Assembly (NCBI RefSeq): GCF_008831285.2
Contig: NC_045139.1
Coordinates: forward strand, 20,814,412 to 20,878,411
DNA length: 64,000 nucleotides
Source: Nymphaea colorata
Lineage: Eukaryota; Streptophyta; Magnoliopsida; Nymphaeales; Nymphaeaceae
Direction of reading: 5' to 3'
A model generated the notes under the pieces. It saw only the letters and a program-made list of their open reading frames with translations. It made no database searches and was not told the DNA's origin. The translations under genes were made by a program, and so were the position numbers. Position 1 is the stretch's first letter; the number at the start of each line of letters is the position of its first letter. Of the stretch, positions 19,584 to 29,527 are shown one piece after another.

Positions 19584-22442
19584 TCTTCGAAAAATTTTTG
19601 GTTTTTAGAGTGCTCCAGAAAAAATAAAGTTTTATTTTAAATGAAAGATAAAGGGAGTCACCCGTCAATACGAGGATCGACCATTCCCGGCCCCTTTACT
19701 GGGGGTAATTAATCCAAGGGCTATGCTTATTCTTGATGCATTTTGTGTCGGCTTAAACATCTTTTTTATTTTAAATGTGGTGTGGTGTTCAAGAAGTGTT
19801 GAAATTTTGATGTTTCAAACTTTTGAAAACGTTCTTGAAGAATCACTTGGGAGTGTAAAACATTTTGATTTAAAAAAATCTTGAATTGAGAAATCTTTAC
19901 AAATACCATTTGAAAAGATTGGAAAATCATTTTTGAAGTGGATTTGGTGTTCTCTTAAGATTTTAAGTAGGTTTGAAGTTTTGCTCTAATTTGGTTACTA
20001 CCTAGTTAGAGTTTCATCTCATCTTGCTTAAGTTCATTTGAAAAGGTGCTTGTAATCATAAGTGATGTTGAGTGAGTGTGAATACATGAATGCATTGATC
20101 ATTTATGATTAGAAGACCATAATTCATTCATACCATAACATTTATCTAAAAGCATTCCTACCATCACATACATCTAAACTTGTCATTTTTAATTATAAGA
20201 TTGTCATAAATATTGTTATGGAAAGAGAAAAGTTTTTGAAAATAGAGTTGAGTTGTAGACCATCAAGCATGATTCCAATATTGGGTCATTACTTGATTTT
20301 TGGTCTTGGTGAAGTCGACAAATAGGAAGTTAAAACCTTAGATCTTCGGAGAAAAATATCCAAAATAATAAAAAAGATGAAATACTCCCATAGAAAGAAA
20401 GAGAAAGAAAAAGATTTTAAAGATCACTAAATGAAAGATTTTTAAAAGAGGAGGAGATACATATCTTTATATGTATTTTATATACATATATACGTACAAG
20501 TATATATATATATATATATATATACATATGTATGTGAAAACTTTTGAAAATAAAGTATTAACTTAAATAGAGATGAAAAACAAGTTCTTAAAAAGGAGAG
20601 AGAGAAAGAGTTGCACATATACGTGTACATACTATCACACATACACATATATGAAAGTTTATGAAAAGTGGATATTGATTCGAAGAGAAGGAGAAATTTT
20701 AGTGGAATTCTAAAAAAAATAGAGAAATATATATATATCAAAGAGAAGACATTTAACTTGAAGAAAAAAATAAAAGGTTCTAAAGAAAGAAAATAGAACA
20801 CATATATATATGCATTCATGTGTATATAAAAATTTATAAAATAAAATGTGGAAACATAGAGAGAAAGTGATAAAAAACATCATCATGTATATATATATGT
20901 GTCTTCATGATGTTAAAAAACATGAAATCACTTAAAACATCCGACTTTAATTTTTTTTTATGTAGGTCAGAGAGGAACTTGGACCATGAGGTAAGTCTCA
21001 AAGGCCGCATTAAAGAGAGCATTTGCTTTCGAAAATTTTTTGAAAACATGATTCTTATATTTTTATAGGTGAACAGAAAGTATTATTATTTTGTTTGTTA
21101 CAAGAAAATATATTTCTTCCACCGTTGGGTATGGAAGAAAATCAAACATTCATGAAGAGCAACGTAAGAAAACACTTATTGGGGTCTCTAGCCGGATGAT
21201 TAAGAAAGAAACTAAATGTGAGAATGACATGAAAATGCATTTTAACATGTACATATTCGTGAATAGCTTTCCCAGGTTGGACAAATCTCAACCTCAAAAA
21301 TCAACATAAGAATGAATAAATATCAACCCAAACATTCATTTTCATCATTCATTCATATATAAGTGAGAAAAGTCAATTAACTATGCATGAACAATATCTC
21401 CATGCAAAACAACATTTAAGAGGAGAGAAACATGTTTCTCTCCTAAAATGAAATCATATTTCACCTTCTCACGCTTCCGATGCACTTAAGAATAACTCTT
21501 GACTCCGAAGAAGAGATTTGAGAGCTATCGCACATGGCCATGGGGAGATAAAAAATAAAGAAATAAAATAAGAACTACATACCTCTAGTATCCCCATGCT
21601 CTCTTGAAGAATTGGAACTTGAAGAACAAGATGATGAGGAGAAATGGAAAAGAAAAATAAAATCTTCAAGTGAAAATCATTAAAAATTCCCCCAAGTGTT
21701 AGCCCATGCATAAAGGGAAAGATTGTGGGGATATTTATAAGGAGTTTTGAAGGTTGTGCAATCTCGTGTGGCGTGCGATTTTGCATGGCTTAAGATTGTG
21801 TCGCGCAATCGCAATAAATATTGAATATAATAAAATAAAGTAAGATAAGATAAAATGGATAAACAAATAAATAAAAGGGGCTGTTTTTGCATAAAACCAT
21901 TTTTTTTCTTGTTTAAATTGTGTATAAAATTGGTTTTTGTTACATAGGTGGTCGACTCTATTTTTTAGTGACTCTAGGCTCGTTTTAAATCTGAATTATG
22001 TTCAGTTGGTCGTTGACTTATTCTACCGCACGACTTAGGCTTAAAAACAAGTCTTGGTGAGAGAACGGAACATAAAAGAAAGGGAAGGTCTGTACACGTG
22101 CGCACGGTGCTGATAAATTCAAATTTTGTTGTTTTGATTTCGGGTTTGGATTTTGATTTTGAAATTCTCGATTTGGATCTAAACTTGGGATTTAGATCTG
22201 ATTCGGATTCAAGAATTGGATTTTAGGTTTGAATCTTGCGTCTAAAGTTGGGTTTGAATTTGAATTTTGTGTTGGGTTTTAGACAAGGGTTTAGAAATTC
22301 ATTTTGGATCGACTAGTCACGAATTTATTTTGGGTCTAGGATTGGGCTTAAGGCCCAAGAATTAAATCCAAATGACATAATTGAGATTTGAGTGAAAATA
22401 AAATGCACTGCCCCTTTTTTGAAAAAAATTTAGGTGATAACA
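19584..22442 (-). repeat. LARD A 5' LTR
   Basis: This is an LTR of the non-autonomous family also seen at 36381-38750, 48337-50901, 50902-53782 and 54255-57025. The minus-strand start TGTTATCACC lies at 22433-22442. Shared landmarks are the U5 block near 19660-19720, the CATGATTCCAATATTGGGT block near 20268 and a TATA motif near 21731-21740. Microsatellite (TA)n lies at 20503-20524. The minus-strand small ORFs inside are AT-rich noise. Confidence 0.8.
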
Positions 22443-22785
22443 GGAGGCCTCTATAGAAAAATAGAAGAATAACAGTAACAAAAACCTCAATCGAGCAAGC
22501 GAGCAAGCAACAGAGCCCTTGAGTGTTGGTTCTGTGCTCAGAGCCCTCACTCGGCTCTAGCAGAGAAGTCAAATCTACATGACATAATTGAGATTTGAGT
22601 GAAAATAAAATGCACCCCCTTTTTTTGAAAAAATTTGCGGTGATAATGAGAGGCCTCTGTAGAAAAATAGAAGAATAACAATAACAAAAACCTCAATCGA
22701 GTGAGCGAGCAAGCAACAAAGCCCTTGAGCATTGGTTCTGTGCTCAGAGCCCTCACTCGGCTCGAGCAGAGAAGTCAAGCTCATG
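22372..22785. repeat. 207-bp tandem duplication across the LARD A LTR edge
   Basis: ATGACATAATTGAGATTTGA starts at 22372 and again at 22579, a period of 207. Each unit includes the last about 70 bases of the LTR (GAAAATAAAATGCA...GGTGATAA) plus about 135 bases of flank (GAGGCCTCT...TCAATCGAG). The duplication therefore copied LTR and flank together after insertion. The copies differ by scattered substitutions. Confidence 0.8.
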
Positions 22786-23895
22786 CGAGCAAGGGTTCTT
22801 GGTTCTAAGCAGCTCAAGCGAAGGTTCTAAGCAAAGAAGCAGGGAACTCTCACTCGAGCGAAGGGAACATCAAAACCCTCACTCGAGTGAGAGGGTTTTT
22901 AGAGCTCAAAACCCACACTAAAGAGGGAGAGTAACAAATGAAATGAGAAAGGAAAAAAAAGGCTGCAGAAGACTTATCTTTGGTCTTAACCACTGCTGCC
23001 AGTCTTTGAATCATCCGCATCACCATGTTCAATGGATGTTACCATTTGCCATCACCAAAGGATGGAGGAAGCTTCCATCAAAGGATGAAGAAGACAGGGT
23101 AAGGAGAGATGAGAAAAATATAATAAGGAAAAATGAAGCAAAGGGTGAGGATGAAGGGAATGTGGGGTAAGGAGAGAGAAAAAAAATGGAAAAATAAATG
23201 ACAGGTGAAAAAAGTAACGATGAGTGTGGGCGAGGATGAAAGGAGCGTGAATGAAGAGAGAGAACAAGAGATGGAAAAATGAAGTCCGGTGAAAAAAGTA
23301 ATGATGATAGTGAAAAAGAATGGAAAAGTAATAATGTCATTCGAGAAAAGTGAGGTGATGAGAGAAAAAAAAAAGAAAAAGTAATGAAAATTTTGTAAAC
23401 CTTAACGAAGGAGACGAGTTGAGCCGAGCTTAGTTCAGTTGAGCTGAGTCAAGTCTGCTGACCCGTATAAAAAATGACCCGTGTAAAAAATGAGTCGAGC
23501 TCGAGATGGGTTTACTGGCTCGAGTTTGAGTTGAGCCCGAGTTACCTTAACTCATTGTGCACCCCTGGGGTGGGGTGGGGTGGGGTGGGGGTGGAAATTA
23601 TACTGGCCCTTGGCCTCCATGGTTCAGCTGTGTTCTTGCTAGTGGCCATTGTCTGTCAAAGATGGATGTTGCAACTTCCAGCCGGTCAAGGTTTAAGGAA
23701 AAGGAGAGAGAGAGAGAGAGAGAGAGAGAAGGCGGAACAAAAAATGAAAGAAAGTGGAAAAAAAAAAAGAGAAAAGAAAAAGAGAGAAGAGAAAGACAGA
23801 GAACTGGCATATTGTTGTGCTGATACGCAGGCTACCAAAGGTCTCCAGGAACCGCCGAAGACCGGTGGTGCTGAGAGCTACTGTGGAGAACGCCC
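22786..23895. other. Low-complexity, purine-rich intergenic stretch with a hAT-like end
   Basis: No gene is seen. The stretch contains a near-palindrome around 22872-22900 (AAAACCCTC...GAGGGTTTT around CTCGAG), degenerate purine-rich repeats (about 23080-23340) and a TCGAGC-rich part. At 23556-23567 it reads TGTGCACCCCTG, which resembles a hAT terminus; I find no partner end. A GGGGT run (23567-23593) and a (GA)n run (23705-23729) follow. Confidence 0.5.
23567..23593 (+). repeat. GGGGT short tandem repeat
   Basis: Five successive GGGGT-type units follow directly after the hAT-like end TGCACCCCTG. This G-rich strand could form a G-quadruplex. It is not a plant telomere repeat. Confidence 0.85.
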
Positions 23896-23903
23896 CGGTT
23901 GGG

Positions 23904-25208
23904 TAGGGCTGCACAACGAGTCGAGCCAACCTGGGCTCAACTCGAACTCGCTCGGAAATACTCAACTTGAGCTCGACTCGTTTATAAACGAGCCGAGCTC
24001 GAGTTCAAACTTATACTCGAAACATTAAACGAGTTTAGTTCGAGTTGTTAAAACTCAACTCGTTTATGCTCGGCTCGGCTTGATTACTAAAAATCGTTTT
24101 CTTAATTACATGAACCGGTTCACCGAGTCACCAAAACCGACTCACCAATTTAGGTTAAACTTTTGTTTATTATGTTTTCGTTTTTAACATTTTCAAAACT
24201 TCTCCCTGTCTCTCTCATTTCCACCGCGGCGGGGAAGAGAGAACGACACAGGGGAAGGGTTTCTTCCTCATCACTGCCGTTCTCCCTGCAACTGTGCCGC
24301 CAGAGCTGCTGGCCATTTGCCGCCTGAATTCCCTCTTCTCTAACGAGGTTCCTTCTCTCCACCTCCCTCTCAATGTTTGTTGTGTCTCGAGAACAGAGGC
24401 TGGAGCGCAGCCCCTAGCGCCCCCACCTTCACAGCCATTAACCTCCTTCCTCTCTCTATTGCGTCTAGAGAAGACGGGCATCACAGCCCTTAACCTCCTC
24501 TTATCTCTCTATCGCGCTTGGAGAAGAGGGGGCATCGCAGCCCCTGATCATCTCCGTCCCCTGCCTACTGCGCCTGGAGCATGGCCGCACCGACTCACCG
24601 CCGCACTCTTTCCTTCTTCGAGCGGCACAAAGGAAAAAAAGAAAGGGGCAAAAGCCCTCTTTCCTTCTTCTTTGCCCTTCCGCGCCCTCTCTCTTCTCTA
24701 CCACCCAGCGAGCGGCACAAAGGAAAAAAAGAAACGGGCAAAACCCCTCTTTCCTTCTTCTTTGCCCTTCCGCGCCCTCTCTCTCTCTCTCTCTCTCAGA
24801 CTCCATCTCCAATGTGTGTTGAGTTACCTCCGTGAAAACCTAGCCCGCATTTTTTACCTGGTTGCTGTTCTGCCGTTCACTTGTGATTGTTGCCCTAGGA
24901 CTTCCAGCTTTTAGAGCTTCCTCCCTGGGGATGGCATTGGCATTGGGGAACAACTCGATGGCATCCGCCTGGGAGAAGGATCTGGAGGAACAGTCCGGAA
25001 GCCACCAGCTGTGCTCGACGAGCTTCGTTACCTCCTCGACGTTGGTTCCTTTTATTCGAGTTAAGAGAGTCGAGTTTGAGCTCGACTCTATGCAATCGAG
25101 TCGAGCTCGAGCTTGTGTCAGGGAGCTCGACTCGAGCTCGGGCTCTATGAGCCAAGTCGAGTTCGAGCTGGGCAAGCTCGAGCTCGACTCGGCTCGTGTG
25201 CAGCCTTA
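23904..25208. mobile_element. Non-autonomous hAT element, 1.3 kb
   Basis: The terminal inverted repeats are TAGGGCTGCACAACGAG on the left and, read inward, TAAGGCTGCACACGAG on the right. An 8-bp target duplication CGGTTGGG lies at 23896-23903 and 25209-25216. The subterminal zones (about 23910-24090 and 25065-25200) are packed with GAGCTCGAG/CGAGCCGAG motifs. The interior has a direct repeat of about 108 bp (24613-24790). It holds no transposase domain, so it would depend on a hAT transposase supplied elsewhere. Confidence 0.88.
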
Positions 25209-25216
25209 CGGTTGGG

Positions 25217-25765
25217 AGGGCGATCAAAAAATAAGAGAGAATGGAAGAGGAGAGAGAGAACGACAGTGCGAAATCAAATGTGCGGGTGAAACAAAAGGGT
25301 TTTATACTTTTATAAAAGAAATTTCAGTTTCACCCCACCACTTTCAGAATTGTTTTAAACAATACTGTTATAGTACAAAACGATTTATCCAGCCTCATTT
25401 CTCATAAACATAATTACAGAAAAAGGTTCACGAAAATTTTTTCTGCAATTTTAGTACGTTGCACGTTTGTAAGTTTCCAAAGAGAGGTTTTAAAGTTCAA
25501 AAAAATGTGTTTTGCCTGGTTTTAGCTTTTCGAAAAAGTTGAAAGAGGCCTTCAGACCAGTTTTGGTAAAACATAGATCTTCGTTAAAACTCTTTTGATT
25601 TAAACCGAGTCTTTTAGATTCGAATATGGCCTAAGCCTTTTAATGAATCTGAAATCGGTAAGAGAGTGTACGGATGCACATTCATGTTGAACTTAGTATA
25701 TTAAGAAAATTAATTATAATATTTATATAAATTTTAAAGAAATAATCCTAGACTCATATCCGTTA
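25217..25765. other. Intergenic, nothing recognised
   Basis: AT-rich sequence between the hAT element and the Harbinger element. No ORF or repeat signature is visible. Confidence 0.5.
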
Positions 25766-26203
25766 GAGGTCGTTTGATTGTTGTGCATTAGGACAGGACA
25801 GATAGGGCGTCCTGTCCATTACACTACTGTCCTGTCCTCATAGACAACGATGTTCTTTGTCCATCGTTTGATGATTTTAGGAACAGAACACTACGTTCTT
25901 TTTGTCTGGCGTTGGTTTCGTGTGTGTCTGTTTTGTCCGTTCTGTCTGACGTTTGTTTCGGTCCTGTCCGGTCTATCTGATCTGTCTGATGTTTGTGTTT
26001 TCCATAGTTAGTTCTGGTGTTTGTTTATGTTCTGGTCAAACTGTCTATTCCATCCGGTGTTTGAACAGACTACAACCGCATGTATGCAGCTTTCTTGAGG
26101 GCAACTTCTATGGGGTGGTGAATCGTAGACTAAAAGCATCTACCATTTTTTTTCAAGAAATACTTCACAAATATGACAGTTGACTTACCATTATGCACTT
26201 CTC

Positions 26204-26235
<32 letters not shown>

Positions 26236-26601
26236 ACTAGTTAGTGGTTGAAACAGTAAAAAATTTTACCATGAAACAGGATGAAAGAAAGTCAATCAAC
26301 TGCAGCTGTTACATGAACAATGCTCAAACAACTAGGACATATATCCTCCAGCTTGCAAACCTTACTGAGTTGTACGTGCCAACTTTCAAACAGCCAAAAA
26401 ATAAGACCCAAAACAGCTTGTTTTTTCATTAATGAAGAAAGTTGACAAGCAAGCTGAAACCAGTTCGCCATGTTGAACCAGAACTGGTGCATCTAAGATT
26501 CTGGTAGTAGTTTTTCTTGACAATATCAAGCACATGTATAAATAGTATATTATTCAATATTGAAGCCCTCCTTTCTATAGAAATGCCCTTGTCTACAAAG
26601 A

Positions 26602-27231
26602 TCAATATTTATAAATTTCAATGTTTGGCCATCCTTGTTCAGCTTGCGACTTCACAAACATGGCTAGGAGTTTGATTTCATCATCTTGCAGCCTAGGTCC
26701 AAATGTACACTGACCTCTTGGCGTGAATTTCTCACCAAATCCCTGCAATGAAAAGGAACACCTTACTTAAATATCACACCCTAGAGAGAGAAAAACCTGT
26801 AAAAGCAAACAGTCAGTGTAGTCACCGGCATTCTTCCCTTTCCATGGTATGTGATTTCATATATGCTCTCTTCAGTCGACACACCATTCCTTGAACTATA
26901 AAATTTGAAAGGAATTGCTCGGTTGGTATCTCCTTTTTCAGCCTGGCCTGCAAAGCAAAAAAATATGATTCTAACATAAACTGCTAATTTGTTACCTCTC
27001 TAGATCATTATTGAAGAGTGTGGCACCCTGCATGCATACAAGAGAACGGGGGGGTTCCAAGCATGAAAATTCAAGAACTGAAAGGCAAAGTATGCATCAG
27101 AAAATACTCGTTAACAGGATTGATTGGATGGTTTGAGAACCACTTACAGGTTGCAGTATATTCCCACTGCCATCATGGCATCATGGCTTCCAATGCAGTA
27201 TATTCACTTATTTGGGTTTTGTCTCCATGCT
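26602..27231 (-). pseudogene. Cytochrome c6A gene fragment (captured, decayed)
   Basis: Four exon-like blocks with splice sites are visible: 27231-27148 (donor GTAAGT), 27027-26996 (donor GTAAC), 26895-26826 (donor GTGAC) and 26742-26602. They read, with breaks: a CIGSH heme site followed by GSGNILQP; GATLFNNDLER; NGVSTEESIYEITYHGKGRM then P; and GFGEKFTPRGQCTFGPRLQ followed by DDEIKLLAMFVKSQAEQGWP. This matches plant chloroplast cytochrome c6A, a thylakoid-lumen c-type cytochrome. The heme-binding CxxCH reads CIGSH, so the second cysteine is lost, and the first block has a small duplication that shifts frame. The axial-ligand region GRMP is kept. Transit peptide exons are not seen. Introns are retained, so the copy came from genomic DNA, not RNA. 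Confidence 0.8.
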
Positions 27232-27660
27232 CTGTGAACACAAGCAGGAAAAGAGATTCATCTAAAAAAGGTCTTGAAAATAGTATGAAATCAAAGAAAA
27301 AAAAGAGAAAGGGATGATGAAGGAGGATCCTGGATCTGGACCTGACATGCCAGTTGACAATGCATCTAACAATGCTTCTAATTCTCAAGATCAAAGTGGA
27401 CTAGGGCATGGTGCTGGGGATGTCTCCATGCCACTGCCGTGTGGGTACTCAACTTGAGAAGTCAGATGATAATAGATATGATTGTTTAAGCTGCTATTTT
27501 GTGATAGACAACCAGTCAGGTTAGGCACTGGCGGTTTAACTAACTGTTAGTCCTTTATTCAGAGCAGTTCCAAGAGTGCAGTGGACTGCAGCATGTTGGA
27601 AGTTGAAGATGCTAAGAAAAAGAAGATGAAAAAGAAGAAAAAAAAATAGTGTTGAAACTG
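27232..27660 (+). other. Lysine-rich coding-like fragment, unidentified
   Basis: On the plus strand, VNTSRKRDSSKKGLENSMKS runs into a KKKKRKG tract and two stops. A frame starting at about 27314 (MMKEDPGSGPDMPVDNASNN) and a later block near 27590-27649 (SMLEVEDAKKKKMKKKKKK) follow. The composition suggests the basic tail of a nuclear protein split by an intron, possibly a third captured fragment. I do not recognise the gene and it may be chance. Confidence 0.25.
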
Positions 27661-28876
27661 ATCAAAACATAGTACCGACCATGTCTCAATGTTAATGGCA
27701 TTGTCACCAGATTCACATGGGCAGATTCAATTCAGTTTGACAATACTATGGCCCAGTTTTCCCGAATAGTAAGATGCCACTGCTTGCCAGCAAGCAGAAC
27801 CAGTAAGGCAATAATTTGAGCCCCAAATGAGCAATAGAACTTTTAAATACCACTGCCGCTAGCCACTAGACCATTGAAGCCAGACCTTTAACAACCCCAC
27901 CTCTAAGGCAGCTCAGACAGGCATGCTAGACTGCAATCTAACCAATGAGCTCAGTCGAAATTACAAGCTAAATCTGATTCATCAGCCTCCAACAACAATA
28001 AAATTCTGTAGTGCCCCATAACCCTCAAAAAAGCTGGTGCATCATCATTAATCATCGACAATGTTAACACAATTCTTAGACCAAGAATGGAAAGAACCTG
28101 TGGTTTCCTCAAAATCCCGAAACTTAATAGGGAAAAGATTGAACAAGAGGAGAAAAACCATTTTCTGAGTAACAGAACACGATCCCTTCAATATTTTCTT
28201 GAAAAATGTCAAAATAAATCCAGTGACCGGCATGTGTCTAACTGGTTCATTATCTACTCAACTTTTTGCTACAATAAGCACCACTCCCCACTCATATTAT
28301 ATCATTAGATAAAAATGGGTTTTCGAGTTCCAAACGTCAGCTCACTATGGACACAACAACCGCAGCTTCCTACCTGAAGCACAACAAAGTGTATATAGTT
28401 GAGGCATTTCATCAGACAATTTGTCTGCAACAAACATGTTTCTCAATATGATAAAAAAGCATGGACAATAAACATCAACTGAAGCGGAACAAATCATTTG
28501 AGGCATTTGAAGTAAAACATGAACAAATCAAGCAGCGGAGAGAAACATCAACTGAAAAAGGAAGACAATGGAGGACGAGAGAGAGACCGGTGCCGACGAC
28601 ATTCGCTGGTCAGCCGTAGGTTGGAGAGGTATAGCTGTGCGAGAGGATGGTAGCAAGAGACAGAGAAACTGGCACCGACAATTTTTGTGTCGGTCGATTG
28701 TGAGAGAGAAAGAGAGGCGTATACCTTCTTCAACCGGTTGTAAAGGCCAAGGTGGCCCGGTAGAGCAGGCTGAAGAGGAAGAGGAGAAGGAAGACGCACG
28801 TGAATGAAGCGGAGGGTTTCACGCTCGTGAGAATTCCCTCGAGTAAGAGATCGAGCCTCGGAATCATCGGATCTCG

Positions 28877-28879
<3 letters not shown>

Positions 28880-28927
<48 letters not shown>
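28880..28927. repeat. (GA)n microsatellite
   Basis: About 24 GA units, directly 3' of the captured TMEM97 exon. On the minus strand this gives the spurious Ser-Leu run in overlapping frames. Confidence 0.95.
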
Positions 28928-28934
<7 letters not shown>

Positions 28935-28947
28935 AGGAATGTCTGAC

Positions 28948-29349
28948 CATGGAGGTAAGGAGCGAGGATCCCAAGATGAGGCAGGTGGTATTGAACCAGG
29001 ACCTCCTGGCGAGCGTGGCATAGGCGTTGGTGATGGCGAGGGGCCAGATGAAGAATAGCTCATGCCAGACCAGCCTCACGAAGAAGAAGGGACGCTCCGA
29101 GACGAGGTAGTCGCCGAACCGATCTTTGTACCAGGAAGCAATACGAAGCAGGGGATCCGGGAAGAGGGTGGAAGGAAGCGCGGCCTGCACGTTCAGGAGA
29201 GGAGCGCAGACGATGAGGACGAGGAAAAAGGCAAAGAGGATTAGGTCCAAAACCAGAGCCGGAGGAGAAAGGCAGTTCGGGGGAAGAGACGGGGGAGGAG
29301 AGAAAAACGGGGTCGAGGGCTCGGGGTCGGGGGCGGGAGGGGCTGTCAT
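28948..29349 (-). pseudogene. TMEM97/EXPERA-domain gene, first exon (captured)
   Basis: This open frame of about 134 residues begins at 29349 (MTAPPAPDPEPSTPFF) and ends at a plausible splice donor after LLTSM (28948, followed by GTCAGA). After a proline-rich start come a hydrophobic segment (LILFAFFLVLIVCAPLL) and the family pattern LPSTLFPDPLLRIASWYKD, GDYLVSERPFFFVRLVWHEL and ITNAYATLARRSWFNTTCLI. These match plant transmembrane protein 97-like (EXPERA) proteins, membrane proteins linked to sterol and lipid handling. The later exons are not seen. The reading frame is intact, so capture may be recent or the piece may be expressed. The start lies 175 bases from the element terminus. Confidence 0.78.
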
Positions 29350-29527
29350 GTCCTGTTTGTTCCGATAGTTAGCTTGGAACAGCGTGAAACAGAAATTGAA
29401 TTTATAGTCCTGTCCAATCGTCCGTCGTGTCCAGCCTGTCCGGTGTCCAACGTTTGATGAAGAAATCAACTAAACAGGACACACGTGTCCTGTTCTGCGT
29501 ATCCTGTAGCCATCAAACGACCTCTTA

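Larger units (their letters stand above)
25766..29524 (-). mobile_element. Pack-type PIF/Harbinger element carrying host gene fragments
   Basis: Left terminus GAGGTCGTTTGATTG and right terminus, read inward, GAGGTCGTTTGATGG form an inverted repeat. TTA flanks both sides (25763-25765, 29525-29527), the target duplication of PIF/Harbinger elements. GGACAGGAC motifs lie just inside both ends (25792, and near 29409 and 29477 in reverse). No Harbinger transposase or MYB-like partner is seen. The interior carries two recognisable plant gene fragments on the minus strand: cytochrome c6A (26602-27231) and TMEM97/EXPERA (28948-29349). The remaining interior is non-coding, with (GA)n at 26209-26234 and 28880-28927. 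Confidence 0.78.

Noticed and set aside
20478-20819. 113-residue minus frame in the LARD A LTR
   Set aside because: Ile/Tyr-rich product of (TA)n microsatellites inside an LTR.
23474-24028. 184-residue plus frame
   Set aside because: It runs across a GGGGT repeat, a (GA)n repeat and into a hAT terminus; the composition is an artefact.
24294-24914. 206-residue plus frame inside the small hAT
   Set aside because: It contains an internal direct repeat and low-complexity Ser/Leu/Pro, with no domain; not supported as a gene.
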